From CAYMJK01 sp043101635 (GTDB lineage Bacteria; Planctomycetota; Phycisphaerae; Phycisphaerales; UBA1924), in assembly GCA_043101635.1 (NCBI GenBank), contig JBICIE010000025.1, positions 1 to 23,710 of the forward strand: 23,710 nucleotides of DNA, written 5' to 3'. A program made the translations under genes and the position numbers. Of the stretch, positions 14,317 through 21,118 are shown piece by piece. Under the pieces are notes generated by a model, which was not told the origin of the DNA, made no database searches, and saw nothing but the letters and a program-made list of their open reading frames with translations. The first letter of the stretch is position 1. Each line of letters starts with the position of its first letter.

Positions 14317-15987
14317 ATGAAACGGATCGTCATCGCTTCTGCCGCAGCGCCGCTGGCGCTCGCGTGCGCGGCCGGACACGCCCAGGATGTTCGCTACCAG
14401 TTCGTAGCGCTCACCGGCGACCCGGCGCCAGGGCTGGTGGATGTCACGTTCGCCCGCCTCAGCAGCCCGCGGATCAACGACCGCGGGCAGATCGTGCTGG
14501 TCAGCGAACTGGCCGGCGCTGTGACGGATGCCGACAATGGCGCCCTGTGGGCCGGCGAGCCGGGGGCGCTGGGGCTGATCCTGCGCAAGGGCGCGCCTGC
14601 GCCGATCACGGCGCCGGCGGGCGAGCCGGTCAACTACGTGGCGTTCCCGTTCCCGGCGCTGAACCCGGATGGCGTGATCGCGTTCACCGGATCGACCGCA
14701 GACCTGGCGGCCGATGTCATCGGGCCGGACGCCATCTTCGTGCAGACGGCGCTGGCGTTCGAGGCGGTGGCGCAGGCGTACTACCCGCCGACGGCGGGGT
14801 ACTTCGACAGTCTGCCGGTAGCGCCGCTGACGCCGGAGGCGCAGGCGGCGTTCAACACCGGGCGCTTCGGCGAGGCGTACCTCGGCGATCCGGGCGGGCT
14901 GGATCGCCTGCTCGGCTCGGCCGACCCGGCGCCGGCGACCGGCGCGGGCTTCGAGGTGGACTTCGTAGACCTGCCGCAGGTTGGCCCGGGCGGCAACGAG
15001 GGCTTGCGCGCCAGCGTGGGCGATCCGGCCGAGCGCTTCGACCGCTACCAGTCGCTGTGGCGCCGGACGACCGGCGATGTCGAACTGGTCGCGTGGGCCG
15101 AGGCGCGTGATCCGGCGCCGGGCGAGATCCTGTTCAGCGACTTCGGCGTGGCGCCGTATGTTGGCCCCGGCGGCGAGATGATCTTCTGGGCCTCCGTCCG
15201 CGGCGACACGGTGACCGAACTCAACGACGCCGCGATCTGGAGTGATGCCGGCGGCGCGCCAGAGGCGATCCTCCGCGAGGGCGATCACGTCACCGGCCTC
15301 GGCGCCGATGTCGGCGTCGGGCGGATGTCGCGCCAGATCGCGATCAACGACTTCGGGCAGATGGCGCTGATGACGTCACTCGTCGGCCTTGTGGACCCGG
15401 AGAACAACACCGCGATCATCGGTTCGGCCGATGGCGACGAGTTCACCGTGCTGGTGCGCGAGGGCGATGCGGCGCCGGGAGCGCCTGCGGGCGCCGTCTT
15501 CCACAGCCTCAGCGATCCGGCGATCAATCACGCCGGGCAGATCGCCTTCCTGGCGCAGCTTCGCGGCGGCGGGCTGGAGCTGGATGAGAAGTTCGGCCTG
15601 TACGCCACCGACCGCCAGGGCCAGTTGCACGAGATTGCGCGCACGGGCACCCTGTTCGACGTGCGCGGCGATGGGACCGACATCCGCGAGATCCGCCAGA
15701 TCGAGTGGGCCAGCGACGCGGCCCGCACGGGGCACAGCCAGTTCGCCTTTGACGGTTCGCTGGCGGTGCTGCTGACGTTCGAGGGCTGGGACAGCGGCAT
15801 CTACATCGCCAGCGTCGGCTGTCTGGCGGATACCGATGGCGATGGCGAGTTGACGTTCTTCGACTACCTCGAGTTCCTCAACCAGTTCTCGGCGCTGGAT
15901 CCGCGGGCGGATCTGGATGTGGACCGGCAGTTCACGTTCTTCGACTTCCTGGCGTACCAGAACCTGTTCGCGGCAGGGTGCTCGTAA
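14317..15987 (+). CDS. Exported NxxG-repeat protein with C-terminal dockerin-like domain
   Basis: A 556-aa secreted protein. The signal peptide MKRIVIASAAAPLALACAAGHA would be cleaved before QDV (about residue 22). The body has repeats of the form INDRGQIVLVSEL, LNPDGVIAFTGS, VGPGGEMIFWASV, INDFGQMALMTSL and INHAGQIAFLAQL, each followed by a block on REGD-like turns. This resembles planctomycete NxxG tandem-repeat proteins, probably beta-propeller-like. Residues about 502-555 form a Cys-bracketed calcium-loop pair: DTDGDGELTFFDYLEFLNQF and DLDVDRQFTFFDFLAYQNLF, ending AAGCS, the so-called GC-type dockerin of this phylum. The second loop has Arg where Gly is usual. ATG 14317 has GGGAGG with a 7-base spacer. 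It is divergent from P5. The role is unknown, perhaps extracellular attachment. Confidence 0.87.
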   Translation: MKRIVIASAAAPLALACAAGHAQDVRYQFVALTGDPAPGLVDVTFARLSSPRINDRGQIVLVSELAGAVTDADNGALWAGEPGALGLILRKGAPAPITAPAGEPVNYVAFPFPALNPDGVIAFTGSTADLAADVIGPDAIFVQTALAFEAVAQAYYPPTAGYFDSLPVAPLTPEAQAAFNTGRFGEAYLGDPGGLDRLLGSADPAPATGAGFEVDFVDLPQVGPGGNEGLRASVGDPAERFDRYQSLWRRTTGDVELVAWAEARDPAPGEILFSDFGVAPYVGPGGEMIFWASVRGDTVTELNDAAIWSDAGGAPEAILREGDHVTGLGADVGVGRMSRQIAINDFGQMALMTSLVGLVDPENNTAIIGSADGDEFTVLVREGDAAPGAPAGAVFHSLSDPAINHAGQIAFLAQLRGGGLELDEKFGLYATDRQGQLHEIARTGTLFDVRGDGTDIREIRQIEWASDAARTGHSQFAFDGSLAVLLTFEGWDSGIYIASVGCLADTDGDGELTFFDYLEFLNQFSALDPRADLDVDRQFTFFDFLAYQNLFAAGCS

Positions 15988-16035
15988 GGCCCCGTAAGGC
16001 GGAAGAGGGTCGTAGGGGTCGGTAGAGTCGGTAGG

Positions 16036-16060
16036 CCCCCCACGGAGTGGGGGGGTACCC
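16036..16060. repeat. 25-bp palindromic repeat, copy C (intergenic)
   Basis: CCCCCCAC-GGA-GTGGGGGG then GTACCC, identical to copy B and to the reverse complement of copy A in the GT2 gene some 13.4 kb away. It lies between the convergent ends of the dockerin-type gene (15987) and the TPR-sulfotransferase (16068). It could act as a hairpin at both 3' ends, but no T run follows on either strand. Confidence 0.9.
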
Positions 16061-16067
16061 GGGGCCA

Positions 16068-17534
16068 TCACCACTTCGTCGACGCGAGCGCCTTGCGCAG
16101 TGGATCGAGCGCAGCGCCGAATCGCTCGGCCCTGCCGGCGGATGATGTGTACACAGGGCGCGTGACCTGGTCGTGGCTGAGCGTGCGGGCCCGGCGCTGG
16201 ACCTGGTGCGGACGCAGGCAGGCGTCATCCCAGTCGAGGCCGAGGAACTCGATGAGCCGGCGCGACTGGGCCTCCTGATCGGCGACAAGCTCTTCGTAGC
16301 GGACATCGATGATGGCGAGATCGGTCGCCTCGCGCCAGTGGGCCATGAGCCGCTCGTGGGCCCGCGTCGCCAGCGCAAGATGCCCGAAGTCGCTGGCCCA
16401 GGGCACGGCGTAAGTGGGCAGGCGCTCCATGTAGCAGGACAGGCAGGTGTCAACCTCGTCGCGCAGGCAGTAGATGACCCTGGCCCGCGGCAGGGCCGCG
16501 GCGACGAGCCACAGGCGCTCCAGGTTGGAGAGGTCCTTGTTGCTGATGCGTTCGGCCCGCGGGGCAAGCTGCGCATGGTCTGCGAGGTAGTCGTGCGCCA
16601 GGCCCTCTACGTGCTCCTGCTTGAGGTCCAGCCCGATGCGGGGATAGGGCCTGCTGGACCCGGTGCGGCTGCCGAGTCGCCCGGCGAGCAGGTTGAGCGT
16701 GAATCGCTCGCCGGCGCCGAATGCCTTCGGATGAGCGTCGATGATGCGCTCGATGAGCGTCGAGCCGGTCCGCGGCATGCCGACGATCAGGACGGGCAGG
16801 TCGCTCGGCTCGGCGGGGCGCGGCATGGCGGCGATGGCGCCGCGCGTGAACAGGTCGGTCAGTTCATCGATGCGCGCGCGGTAGCGGGCGGGGTCGAAGT
16901 TCGGGGCGCAGGTTGCGTTCGCGCGCGCGGCGGCGTCCAGGGCGCCGGCATAGTCGCCGGCCTTCTCCAGCGCGGCCGCCAGGGCGAAGGCGGCGTGGCG
17001 GAGGGCGGGCGTGGGCTTCGGCTTTGCTTCGAGGATGGCGCGCCCGGCGCTGATGGCCTCGTCGAGGTCGCCGCGGCGGGTCAGCAGGCGGATCCAGACG
17101 GCGCCGATCTCGGGCGCCAGCGACCTCTCGGCAACGGGGCGCAGCAGGCGCTCGGCGGCCTCGTGCTTGCCCTGAAGTTCCAGCGTCTCGGCCCTGGCGC
17201 CGAGGGCGCCGGCGTGGTTCTTGTCGAGCTTGAGGGCGCGGTCGAACTGGGCGATGGCCTCGCCGAAGCGCCCGAGGTCGCGGTAGGTCTCGCCGAGGGC
17301 GACGCGGAAGGCCGGCTCGCGCGGGGCGGCCTCGCAGACCTTGCGGCGCAGCTCAATGGCGCGCTCGAGCTGGCCGGTCTCGACGGCGATGCGGGCGGCG
17401 AGGCGGAAGGCGTTGGGCTCGCCGGGGCGGATCTGCAGCATGCGCTTGAGGCGCTGCTGGGCGCCGAAGTAGTCGCCCCGGTCGATCAGGGCGGAGGCTT
17501 CACCGAACAACGCCTGCAGTGCGGCATCGGACAT
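16068..17534 (-). CDS. TPR-repeat sulfotransferase
   Basis: A 488-aa protein. Residues 1-230 are TPR-type helical repeats (FGEASALIDRGDYFGAQQRL, LGETYRDLGRFGEAIAQFDRALKLD, LEKAGDYAGALDAA). The C-terminal half is a PAPS-dependent sulfotransferase domain: the 5'-phosphosulfate loop VGMPRTGSTLIERIIDAHP (about 251-269), ISNKDLSNLERL (about 330-341), and the 3'-phosphate segment ARVIYCLRDEVDTCLSCY (about 351-368). It resembles bacterial TPR-sulfotransferases (Sulfotransfer_3 type). The acceptor is unknown and could be a sugar or a protein tyrosine. The start is ATG 17534 with no SD but TACGCT 5 bases upstream. It follows P6 on the same strand and may be cotranscribed with P7-P6. Confidence 0.9.
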   Translation of the reverse strand: MSDAALQALFGEASALIDRGDYFGAQQRLKRMLQIRPGEPNAFRLAARIAVETGQLERAIELRRKVCEAAPREPAFRVALGETYRDLGRFGEAIAQFDRALKLDKNHAGALGARAETLELQGKHEAAERLLRPVAERSLAPEIGAVWIRLLTRRGDLDEAISAGRAILEAKPKPTPALRHAAFALAAALEKAGDYAGALDAAARANATCAPNFDPARYRARIDELTDLFTRGAIAAMPRPAEPSDLPVLIVGMPRTGSTLIERIIDAHPKAFGAGERFTLNLLAGRLGSRTGSSRPYPRIGLDLKQEHVEGLAHDYLADHAQLAPRAERISNKDLSNLERLWLVAAALPRARVIYCLRDEVDTCLSCYMERLPTYAVPWASDFGHLALATRAHERLMAHWREATDLAIIDVRYEELVADQEAQSRRLIEFLGLDWDDACLRPHQVQRRARTLSHDQVTRPVYTSSAGRAERFGAALDPLRKALASTKW

Positions 17535-17539
17535 GGGCG

Positions 17540-17545
17540 AGCGTA
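17540..17545 (-). promoter_or_regulatory. -10-like TACGCT next to the sulfotransferase start
   Basis: The minus strand reads CTACGCTCGCCCATG, so the box ends 5 bases before ATG 17534. There is no SD and no convincing -35. It fits the pattern of near-leaderless starts seen for ruvB and the two GT4-like genes. Confidence 0.35.
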
Positions 17546-17562
17546 GCGGGGAGGAGCGAGCG

Positions 17563-17583
17563 CGGCAGGCTTGCTGCCTGCCG
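17563..17583 (-). other. Stable hairpin after P6
   Basis: CGGCAGGC (17563-17570), loop TTGCT, GCCTGCCG (17576-17583), a perfect 8-bp stem ending one base from the current P6 stop (17584-17586). No T run follows on the minus strand, so at best it is a weak terminator, an mRNA end stabiliser or an attenuator ahead of the sulfotransferase gene. Confidence 0.5.
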
Positions 17584-18630
17584 TCATGGGCGCTCGTGCG
17601 CGCCGGGGCCCGCGCTCAGGGCTGTCCGGTGTCGATCTCGGGCCCGCCGAAGTCGCGTCCGGCGGGTCCAGCGGAAGTGGCCGTCAGCGCGGTGGCCGCC
17701 GCTTACGTCGGCGCCGGCCTCCCATGGGCGCGGGGCGTACTGAAAGCGAGTCCATACTTCGGCCGTCGGCCTCGTCGGTATCCACCCCAGGTTGGAATCG
17801 CGCGTGTAGCGAAGCGCAGCGCCGCCATCGGCCAGCAGTATGGTGACTTTCGGATCCGCGGCGGGGGGCTCCGTCTCGATTTGGGTGTACGAGTAGAACC
17901 ACGGCCTTGCGGCGTAGCGATCCTCGGCGTCGTACAGGTGAACCTTCTGTGAGGGGAAGGCGACGCTGCTTACCAGCGCTCCGCGGAAGCCCGTCTCTGG
18001 CTGCGTCGCGTACTGGAAGTGCAGCCCGCCCTGCATCGTTGCATCGGCGCCGCTGATCGGCTCTGATCCCAGCGCGAAGGACAACTGGTACGAAGCGCTG
18101 TACGGCCATCGCTTGTTCACGTCGGTCGGCTCGGGCTGCAGCGGCAGGAACTCGCCGCGGTCGAAGGCGGCGGGGTCGCGGGCCCAGCGCAGGCGGTTGG
18201 CGTCGGCCGTCGAGATGAATTCCAGCAGCGGCACATCACGATCGAGGTAGTCGGCCAGCGGCAACTGGCTGTACATCGGCAGCGCCAGCCAGTTGCCGGG
18301 GAGCTTGATATCCGGGCGTCCACGCCGGTGCAGCAGTTCGATCGCCTGCGTCGCGATGGCCTGCTGGCCTGATGCCGCCACGCGCGGCAGCCCCGGCGTG
18401 GAGTGCGGCAAGGCGGGAGCCTGCCAGTTCAGTCCCCACAGCCGGTCGTCGTTGTCGGCGGCATAGCTGGCGGTGACGCCGGCGATCCAGCGGAGATTGG
18501 CGAGGTCGGCCGCGGCCATGGCGTCGCGGCGCGACTTGCCGAGGCCCGCGAGAACGAGGGCCGCGGCGACGGCGAGTGTTGCGCAGAGGCTGAGGAGGTC
18601 CCGGATGGCGAAGGCGCGGCGGATCGTCAT
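17584..18630 (-). CDS. Prepilin-like protein P6, frameshifted C-terminus
   Basis: A 348-aa paralogue. MTIRRA-FAIRDLLS (Asp at +5), helix LCATLAVAAALVLAGLG, NLRWIAGVTASYAADNDDRLW, PMYSQLPLADYLDRDVP, LRWARDPAAFDRGEFLPLQP, LLADGGAA. It should finish with WTRGG..GRDFGGPEIDTGQP, but after W the DNA is 11 bases shorter than in its siblings. The frame therefore shifts and reads TRRTRLRRARDR to a late stop at 17584. The lost tail is intact one frame over, ending at TGA 17618-17616. I use ATG 18630. A GTG at 18648 overlaps the P7 stop (GTGA) and could allow translational coupling. The break may be a real mutation or a sequence error. Confidence 0.75.
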   Translation of the reverse strand: MTIRRAFAIRDLLSLCATLAVAAALVLAGLGKSRRDAMAAADLANLRWIAGVTASYAADNDDRLWGLNWQAPALPHSTPGLPRVAASGQQAIATQAIELLHRRGRPDIKLPGNWLALPMYSQLPLADYLDRDVPLLEFISTADANRLRWARDPAAFDRGEFLPLQPEPTDVNKRWPYSASYQLSFALGSEPISGADATMQGGLHFQYATQPETGFRGALVSSVAFPSQKVHLYDAEDRYAARPWFYSYTQIETEPPAADPKVTILLADGGAALRYTRDSNLGWIPTRPTAEVWTRFQYAPRPWEAGADVSGGHRADGHFRWTRRTRLRRARDRHRTALSAGPGAHERP

Positions 18631-18644
18631 GTGCGTGTTCTCAC

Positions 18645-19655
18645 TCACAGCTTCGGCGGGCAGAGTTCAGGCCCGCCGAAGTCGCGCCCGAACGCGCCGC
18701 AGCGCGTCCATCGGTAGTGGCCGATGAAGTACTCGCCCGCGCCGGCCTGCGGCTCCCAGGCGCGCGGCTCGTAGCGGAATCGGAGTGGCGCCTCGCGTCC
18801 CGGCGCCGCGGGCTGCCATCCGGGGTTGGACTGGCTCGTGCCTGCAAGCTCGGCTGAGCCGTCGGCGCACAGGACCGATGTCGAGGCGCGCTCGTCAAGG
18901 AAGTACCGGTCCGAAGCGCCGAGGCTCGACTGCCAGTCATACACCATGGCCTTCTGCGAGGGGAACGCGATGAACTGCTGGTGCAGGCCTTCGAAGAACG
19001 TGTCGGCGAAGGTGAGCCACTGGTCGTGCCCGGACTGATAGACAGCGCCGGGCCCCGACCAGGGGTACGTCACCAGCGCCGGCGCGGCCTGATACGAGGC
19101 GCTGTACGGCCAGCGCTTGTGCGACTCGATCGGGTCCGGCTGGAAGGGCAGGAAGGCGCCCAGATCGAACGCCTCGGGATCACGGGCCCACTTGAGGCGA
19201 TGCTCGTCGGCGGGCGACACGAAGCTGAGCAGCGGCAGATCGGTATCGAGATAGTCGGCAAGCGGCAGGTGGCTGTACAACAGGAATGCGACCCAGCCGG
19301 TGATGCGCGGGATGTCGGTCCGCCCCGTCCGCCGGCGCATCAGGTCAATGGCCTGGTTCGCGACGGCCTGCTGAGGACTCTCCGTGAAGCTCAGGGCTGG
19401 ATCTGCCGTCGGATAGCGCACGCCCGCCTTCCAACTGAGCGCCCACATCCGGTTCTGATGATCCGCCGCGTAGCTCGCGGTGACGCCGGCGATCCAGCGA
19501 AGCTGGTTCTGCGACGCGGCAGAGTTGTGTGCAAGGCGCGCGCGCCCCGCGCCAACCAGCAGCATCGCGACCGCAACCCCAACGATCACGAGGGTTGCTG
19601 CCAGCTCTGGAAGCGCAAAGGCGGCGCAGCGCCATGTTGTCATGGCTCGAGTCAT
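18645..19655 (-). CDS. Prepilin-like protein P7 (first of the second cluster)
   Basis: A 336-aa paralogue. MTRAMTTWRCAA-FALPELAATLVIVG is the only local member with the canonical Glu at +5 of the prepilin site, followed by helix VIVGVAVAMLLVGAG. Family blocks: NQLRWIAGVTASYAADHQNRMW, FLLYSHLPLADYLDTDLPLL, LKWARDPEAFDLGAFLPFQP, LCADGSAE. The tail is GRDFGGPELCPPKL, so it lacks the IDTGQP ending of the others and has Cys in the RWTRCG position. The centre (YPWSGPGAVYQSG) is closest to P5. Start at ATG 19655 (weak AGG upstream); ATG 19643 is the alternative. A promoter like that of P5 lies 78-105 bases upstream. Its stop overlaps the possible GTG start of P6. Confidence 0.83.
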   Translation of the reverse strand: MTRAMTTWRCAAFALPELAATLVIVGVAVAMLLVGAGRARLAHNSAASQNQLRWIAGVTASYAADHQNRMWALSWKAGVRYPTADPALSFTESPQQAVANQAIDLMRRRTGRTDIPRITGWVAFLLYSHLPLADYLDTDLPLLSFVSPADEHRLKWARDPEAFDLGAFLPFQPDPIESHKRWPYSASYQAAPALVTYPWSGPGAVYQSGHDQWLTFADTFFEGLHQQFIAFPSQKAMVYDWQSSLGASDRYFLDERASTSVLCADGSAELAGTSQSNPGWQPAAPGREAPLRFRYEPRAWEPQAGAGEYFIGHYRWTRCGAFGRDFGGPELCPPKL

Positions 19656-19670
19656 CGAAGCCTGCCCCAC

Positions 19671-19685
19671 GCCCCGAATCGGGGC
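19671..19685. repeat. Palindrome GCCCCGAATCGGGGC in the P7 leader
   Basis: A 6-bp stem (GCCCCG, CGGGGC) around AAT, 15 bases before the P7 ATG. Its reverse complement, GCCCCGATTCGGGGC, differs from the two palindromes upstream of P5 mainly by stem length. It is predicted to be transcribed and could fold near the ribosome-binding site. Confidence 0.55.
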
Positions 19686-19732
19686 GACTGATCCGGACGC
19701 CTTCCCGGGCGCCCGGTACTGATCCGCGAGCC

Positions 19733-19760
19733 AGTATACAGAGTTCCGGAAATTCCGCAA
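19733..19760 (-). promoter_or_regulatory. Promoter of the P7-P6 cluster
   Basis: On the minus strand, TTGCGG (19760-19755), a 16-base spacer, TATACT (19738-19733), then GGCTC. It differs from the P5 promoter by one base in the two hexamers. It gives a leader of about 70 bases that contains the palindrome at 19671-19685. Confidence 0.68.
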
Positions 19761-19881
19761 GAGGGATTGCGAAACCTGCCGCCGGAGGGCGGCTGCAGCG
19801 CAGAATCGGCGGTGGGAGGGAGATTCTCCGCTCGCAGTCTCGGGAGAGGCGGCGCAGGCGCCCAGCCGCGGGCCACGCGAT

Positions 19882-19980
19882 TCAGAGCAGCGCCAGCAGG
19901 CCGGCGCCGACGATCAGGGCGATGCAGATCGCCACCGAGCAGCCGGAGCGGTCCTTGCGGATGTGGTCCTCGTCGTCCAC
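19882..19980 (-). CDS. Possible 32-aa membrane peptide downstream of ruvB
   Basis: A short ORF starting at GTG 19980, 18 bases after the ruvB stop and in the same frame. It has a charged head (VDDEDHIRKDRSGC) and one hydrophobic helix, CSVAICIALIVGAGLLALL, ending at TGA 19884-19882. The charge pattern and helix are typical of tiny single-pass proteins, but there is no good SD and no homology can be judged. Readthrough of the ruvB TAG would give the same peptide as a tail. Confidence 0.4.
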   Translation of the reverse strand: MDDEDHIRKDRSGCSVAICIALIVGAGLLALL

Positions 19981-19998
19981 AGGGGCGATCTCGCGGGT

Positions 19999-21042
19999 CT
20001 ATTCGCCCTCGAACAGGGCCGGATCCGCAGGGCCCGGACGGGCCGGGCACTTGACGCCGACGAACTTGGCCCCGGCCGCGGTCAGTTCGCGCCCGCGCCG
20101 GGTGCGGGCGAGGAAGCCGATCTGGAGGAGGTAGGGCTCGACGATGTCCTCCAGCGTGCCGGCATCCTCGTTCATGGTCGCGGCGACGGCTTCCAGGCCG
20201 ACGGGCCCGCCGTTGTACGTGGCGCCGATCGTGCGCAGATACGCGCGGTCGAGTTCATCAAGACCGAGGGCGTCGACGCCTTCGAGCGTGAGGGCGGCGT
20301 CGACGACTTCGGGCGTCACCGAGCCGCCGGCCCGCACCTGGGCGAAGTCGCGCACGCGGCGGAGCAGGCGGTTGGCGACGCGCGGCGTGCCGCGGGAGCG
20401 GGTGGCGATCGACTCCATGGCCGGCTCGGCTGCCTCCAGCCCCAGCAGCCGGCAACTGCGGTGCAGGATCCGCAGCAGGTCGGCTGCGTCGTAGTACTTC
20501 AGGTGGTGCGTGATGCCGAAGCGGCTGCGCAGGGGCCCGCTGAGCAGGCCGGCGCGGGTTGTAGCGCCGATCAGCGTGAACGGTTGGCAGCGGATCTGCA
20601 CGGTGCGCGCGCTCAGACCGCTGTCGAGCGTGACATCGATCCGGTAGTCCTCCATCGCCGGATAAATGAACTCCTCGACGGCCACCGGCAGGCGGTGGAT
20701 CTCGTCGATGAACAGCACATCCCGCGCCTGGAGGCGGGTCAGGGCGCTGGCGAGATCGGTGCCGCGGGTCAGGGCCGGGCCGCTGGTGGCGTGCACGCTC
20801 GTGCCGAGTTCGTTGGCGATGACGTGGGCGAGGGTGGTCTTGCCGAGGCCGGGCGGGCCGTGGAGGAGGATGTGGTCCAGCGGCTCATCGCGCTGGCGGA
20901 CGGCCTCGATGCCGATGCGCAGGCGCTCGGCGAGGTCGGGCTGGCCGATGTACTCATCCAGCCGGGCCGGTCGCAGGGCGTGATTGGCCGGCTCTTCATC
21001 CAGGTCGGTGCGGGCCGGGGAGATGAGGCGTTCCGTCGCCAT
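19999..21042 (-). CDS. ruvB: Holliday junction branch migration ATPase RuvB
   Basis: A 347-aa AAA+ motor that drives Holliday junction branch migration with RuvA. Motifs: RPARLDEYIGQ at the start of the core, Walker A HGPPGLGKTT (61-70), Walker B LFIDEIHRL (110-118), sensor segment IGATTRAG (158-165), the arginine-finger region LRSRFG (171-176), and the winged-helix end GGPVGLEAVAATMNEDAGTLEDIVEPYLLQIGF. Length is normal for the family. The frame extends upstream to 21072, but ATG 21042 (MATERLISPA) fits the family and has TACACT 6 bases before it, so the mRNA may be leaderless. ruvA and ruvC are not adjacent in this window. Confidence 0.96.
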   Translation of the reverse strand: MATERLISPARTDLDEEPANHALRPARLDEYIGQPDLAERLRIGIEAVRQRDEPLDHILLHGPPGLGKTTLAHVIANELGTSVHATSGPALTRGTDLASALTRLQARDVLFIDEIHRLPVAVEEFIYPAMEDYRIDVTLDSGLSARTVQIRCQPFTLIGATTRAGLLSGPLRSRFGITHHLKYYDAADLLRILHRSCRLLGLEAAEPAMESIATRSRGTPRVANRLLRRVRDFAQVRAGGSVTPEVVDAALTLEGVDALGLDELDRAYLRTIGATYNGGPVGLEAVAATMNEDAGTLEDIVEPYLLQIGFLARTRRGRELTAAGAKFVGVKCPARPGPADPALFEGE

Positions 21043-21048
21043 GGGCCG

Positions 21049-21054
21049 AGTGTA
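21049..21054 (-). promoter_or_regulatory. -10-like TACACT at the ruvB start
   Basis: The minus strand reads GCTACACTCGGCCCATG. The hexamer ends 6 bases before the ATG, exactly where a transcript would begin at the A of the start codon. There is no SD and no clear -35. Confidence 0.45.
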
Positions 21055-21072
21055 GCGGATCGCGCAGCACAA

Positions 21073-21095
21073 CGCCCCGGCGAGTGGCCGGGGCG
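21073..21095 (-). terminator. Probable terminator of the M28 peptidase gene
   Basis: A perfect 9-bp stem (CGCCCCGGC, loop GAGTG, GCCGGGGCG) begins 24 bases after the peptidase stop (21119) on the minus strand. It is followed there by TTGTGCT, a T-poor tail, so termination may be partial. It also lies just upstream of the ruvB -10 box. Confidence 0.6.
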
Positions 21096-21118
21096 CTGCG
21101 TGTCGCTTGCCGATCTGT

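Noticed and set aside
13915..15288. A 457-aa minus-strand frame across the P5 start and the dockerin-type gene
   Set aside because: It runs antisense to a gene with a signal peptide, repeats and a dockerin-like domain, and would overlap the P5 promoter and start.
19686..19760. An upstream extension of P7 beginning at 19760
   Set aside because: The added residues cover the predicted promoter and are not found in the other family members.
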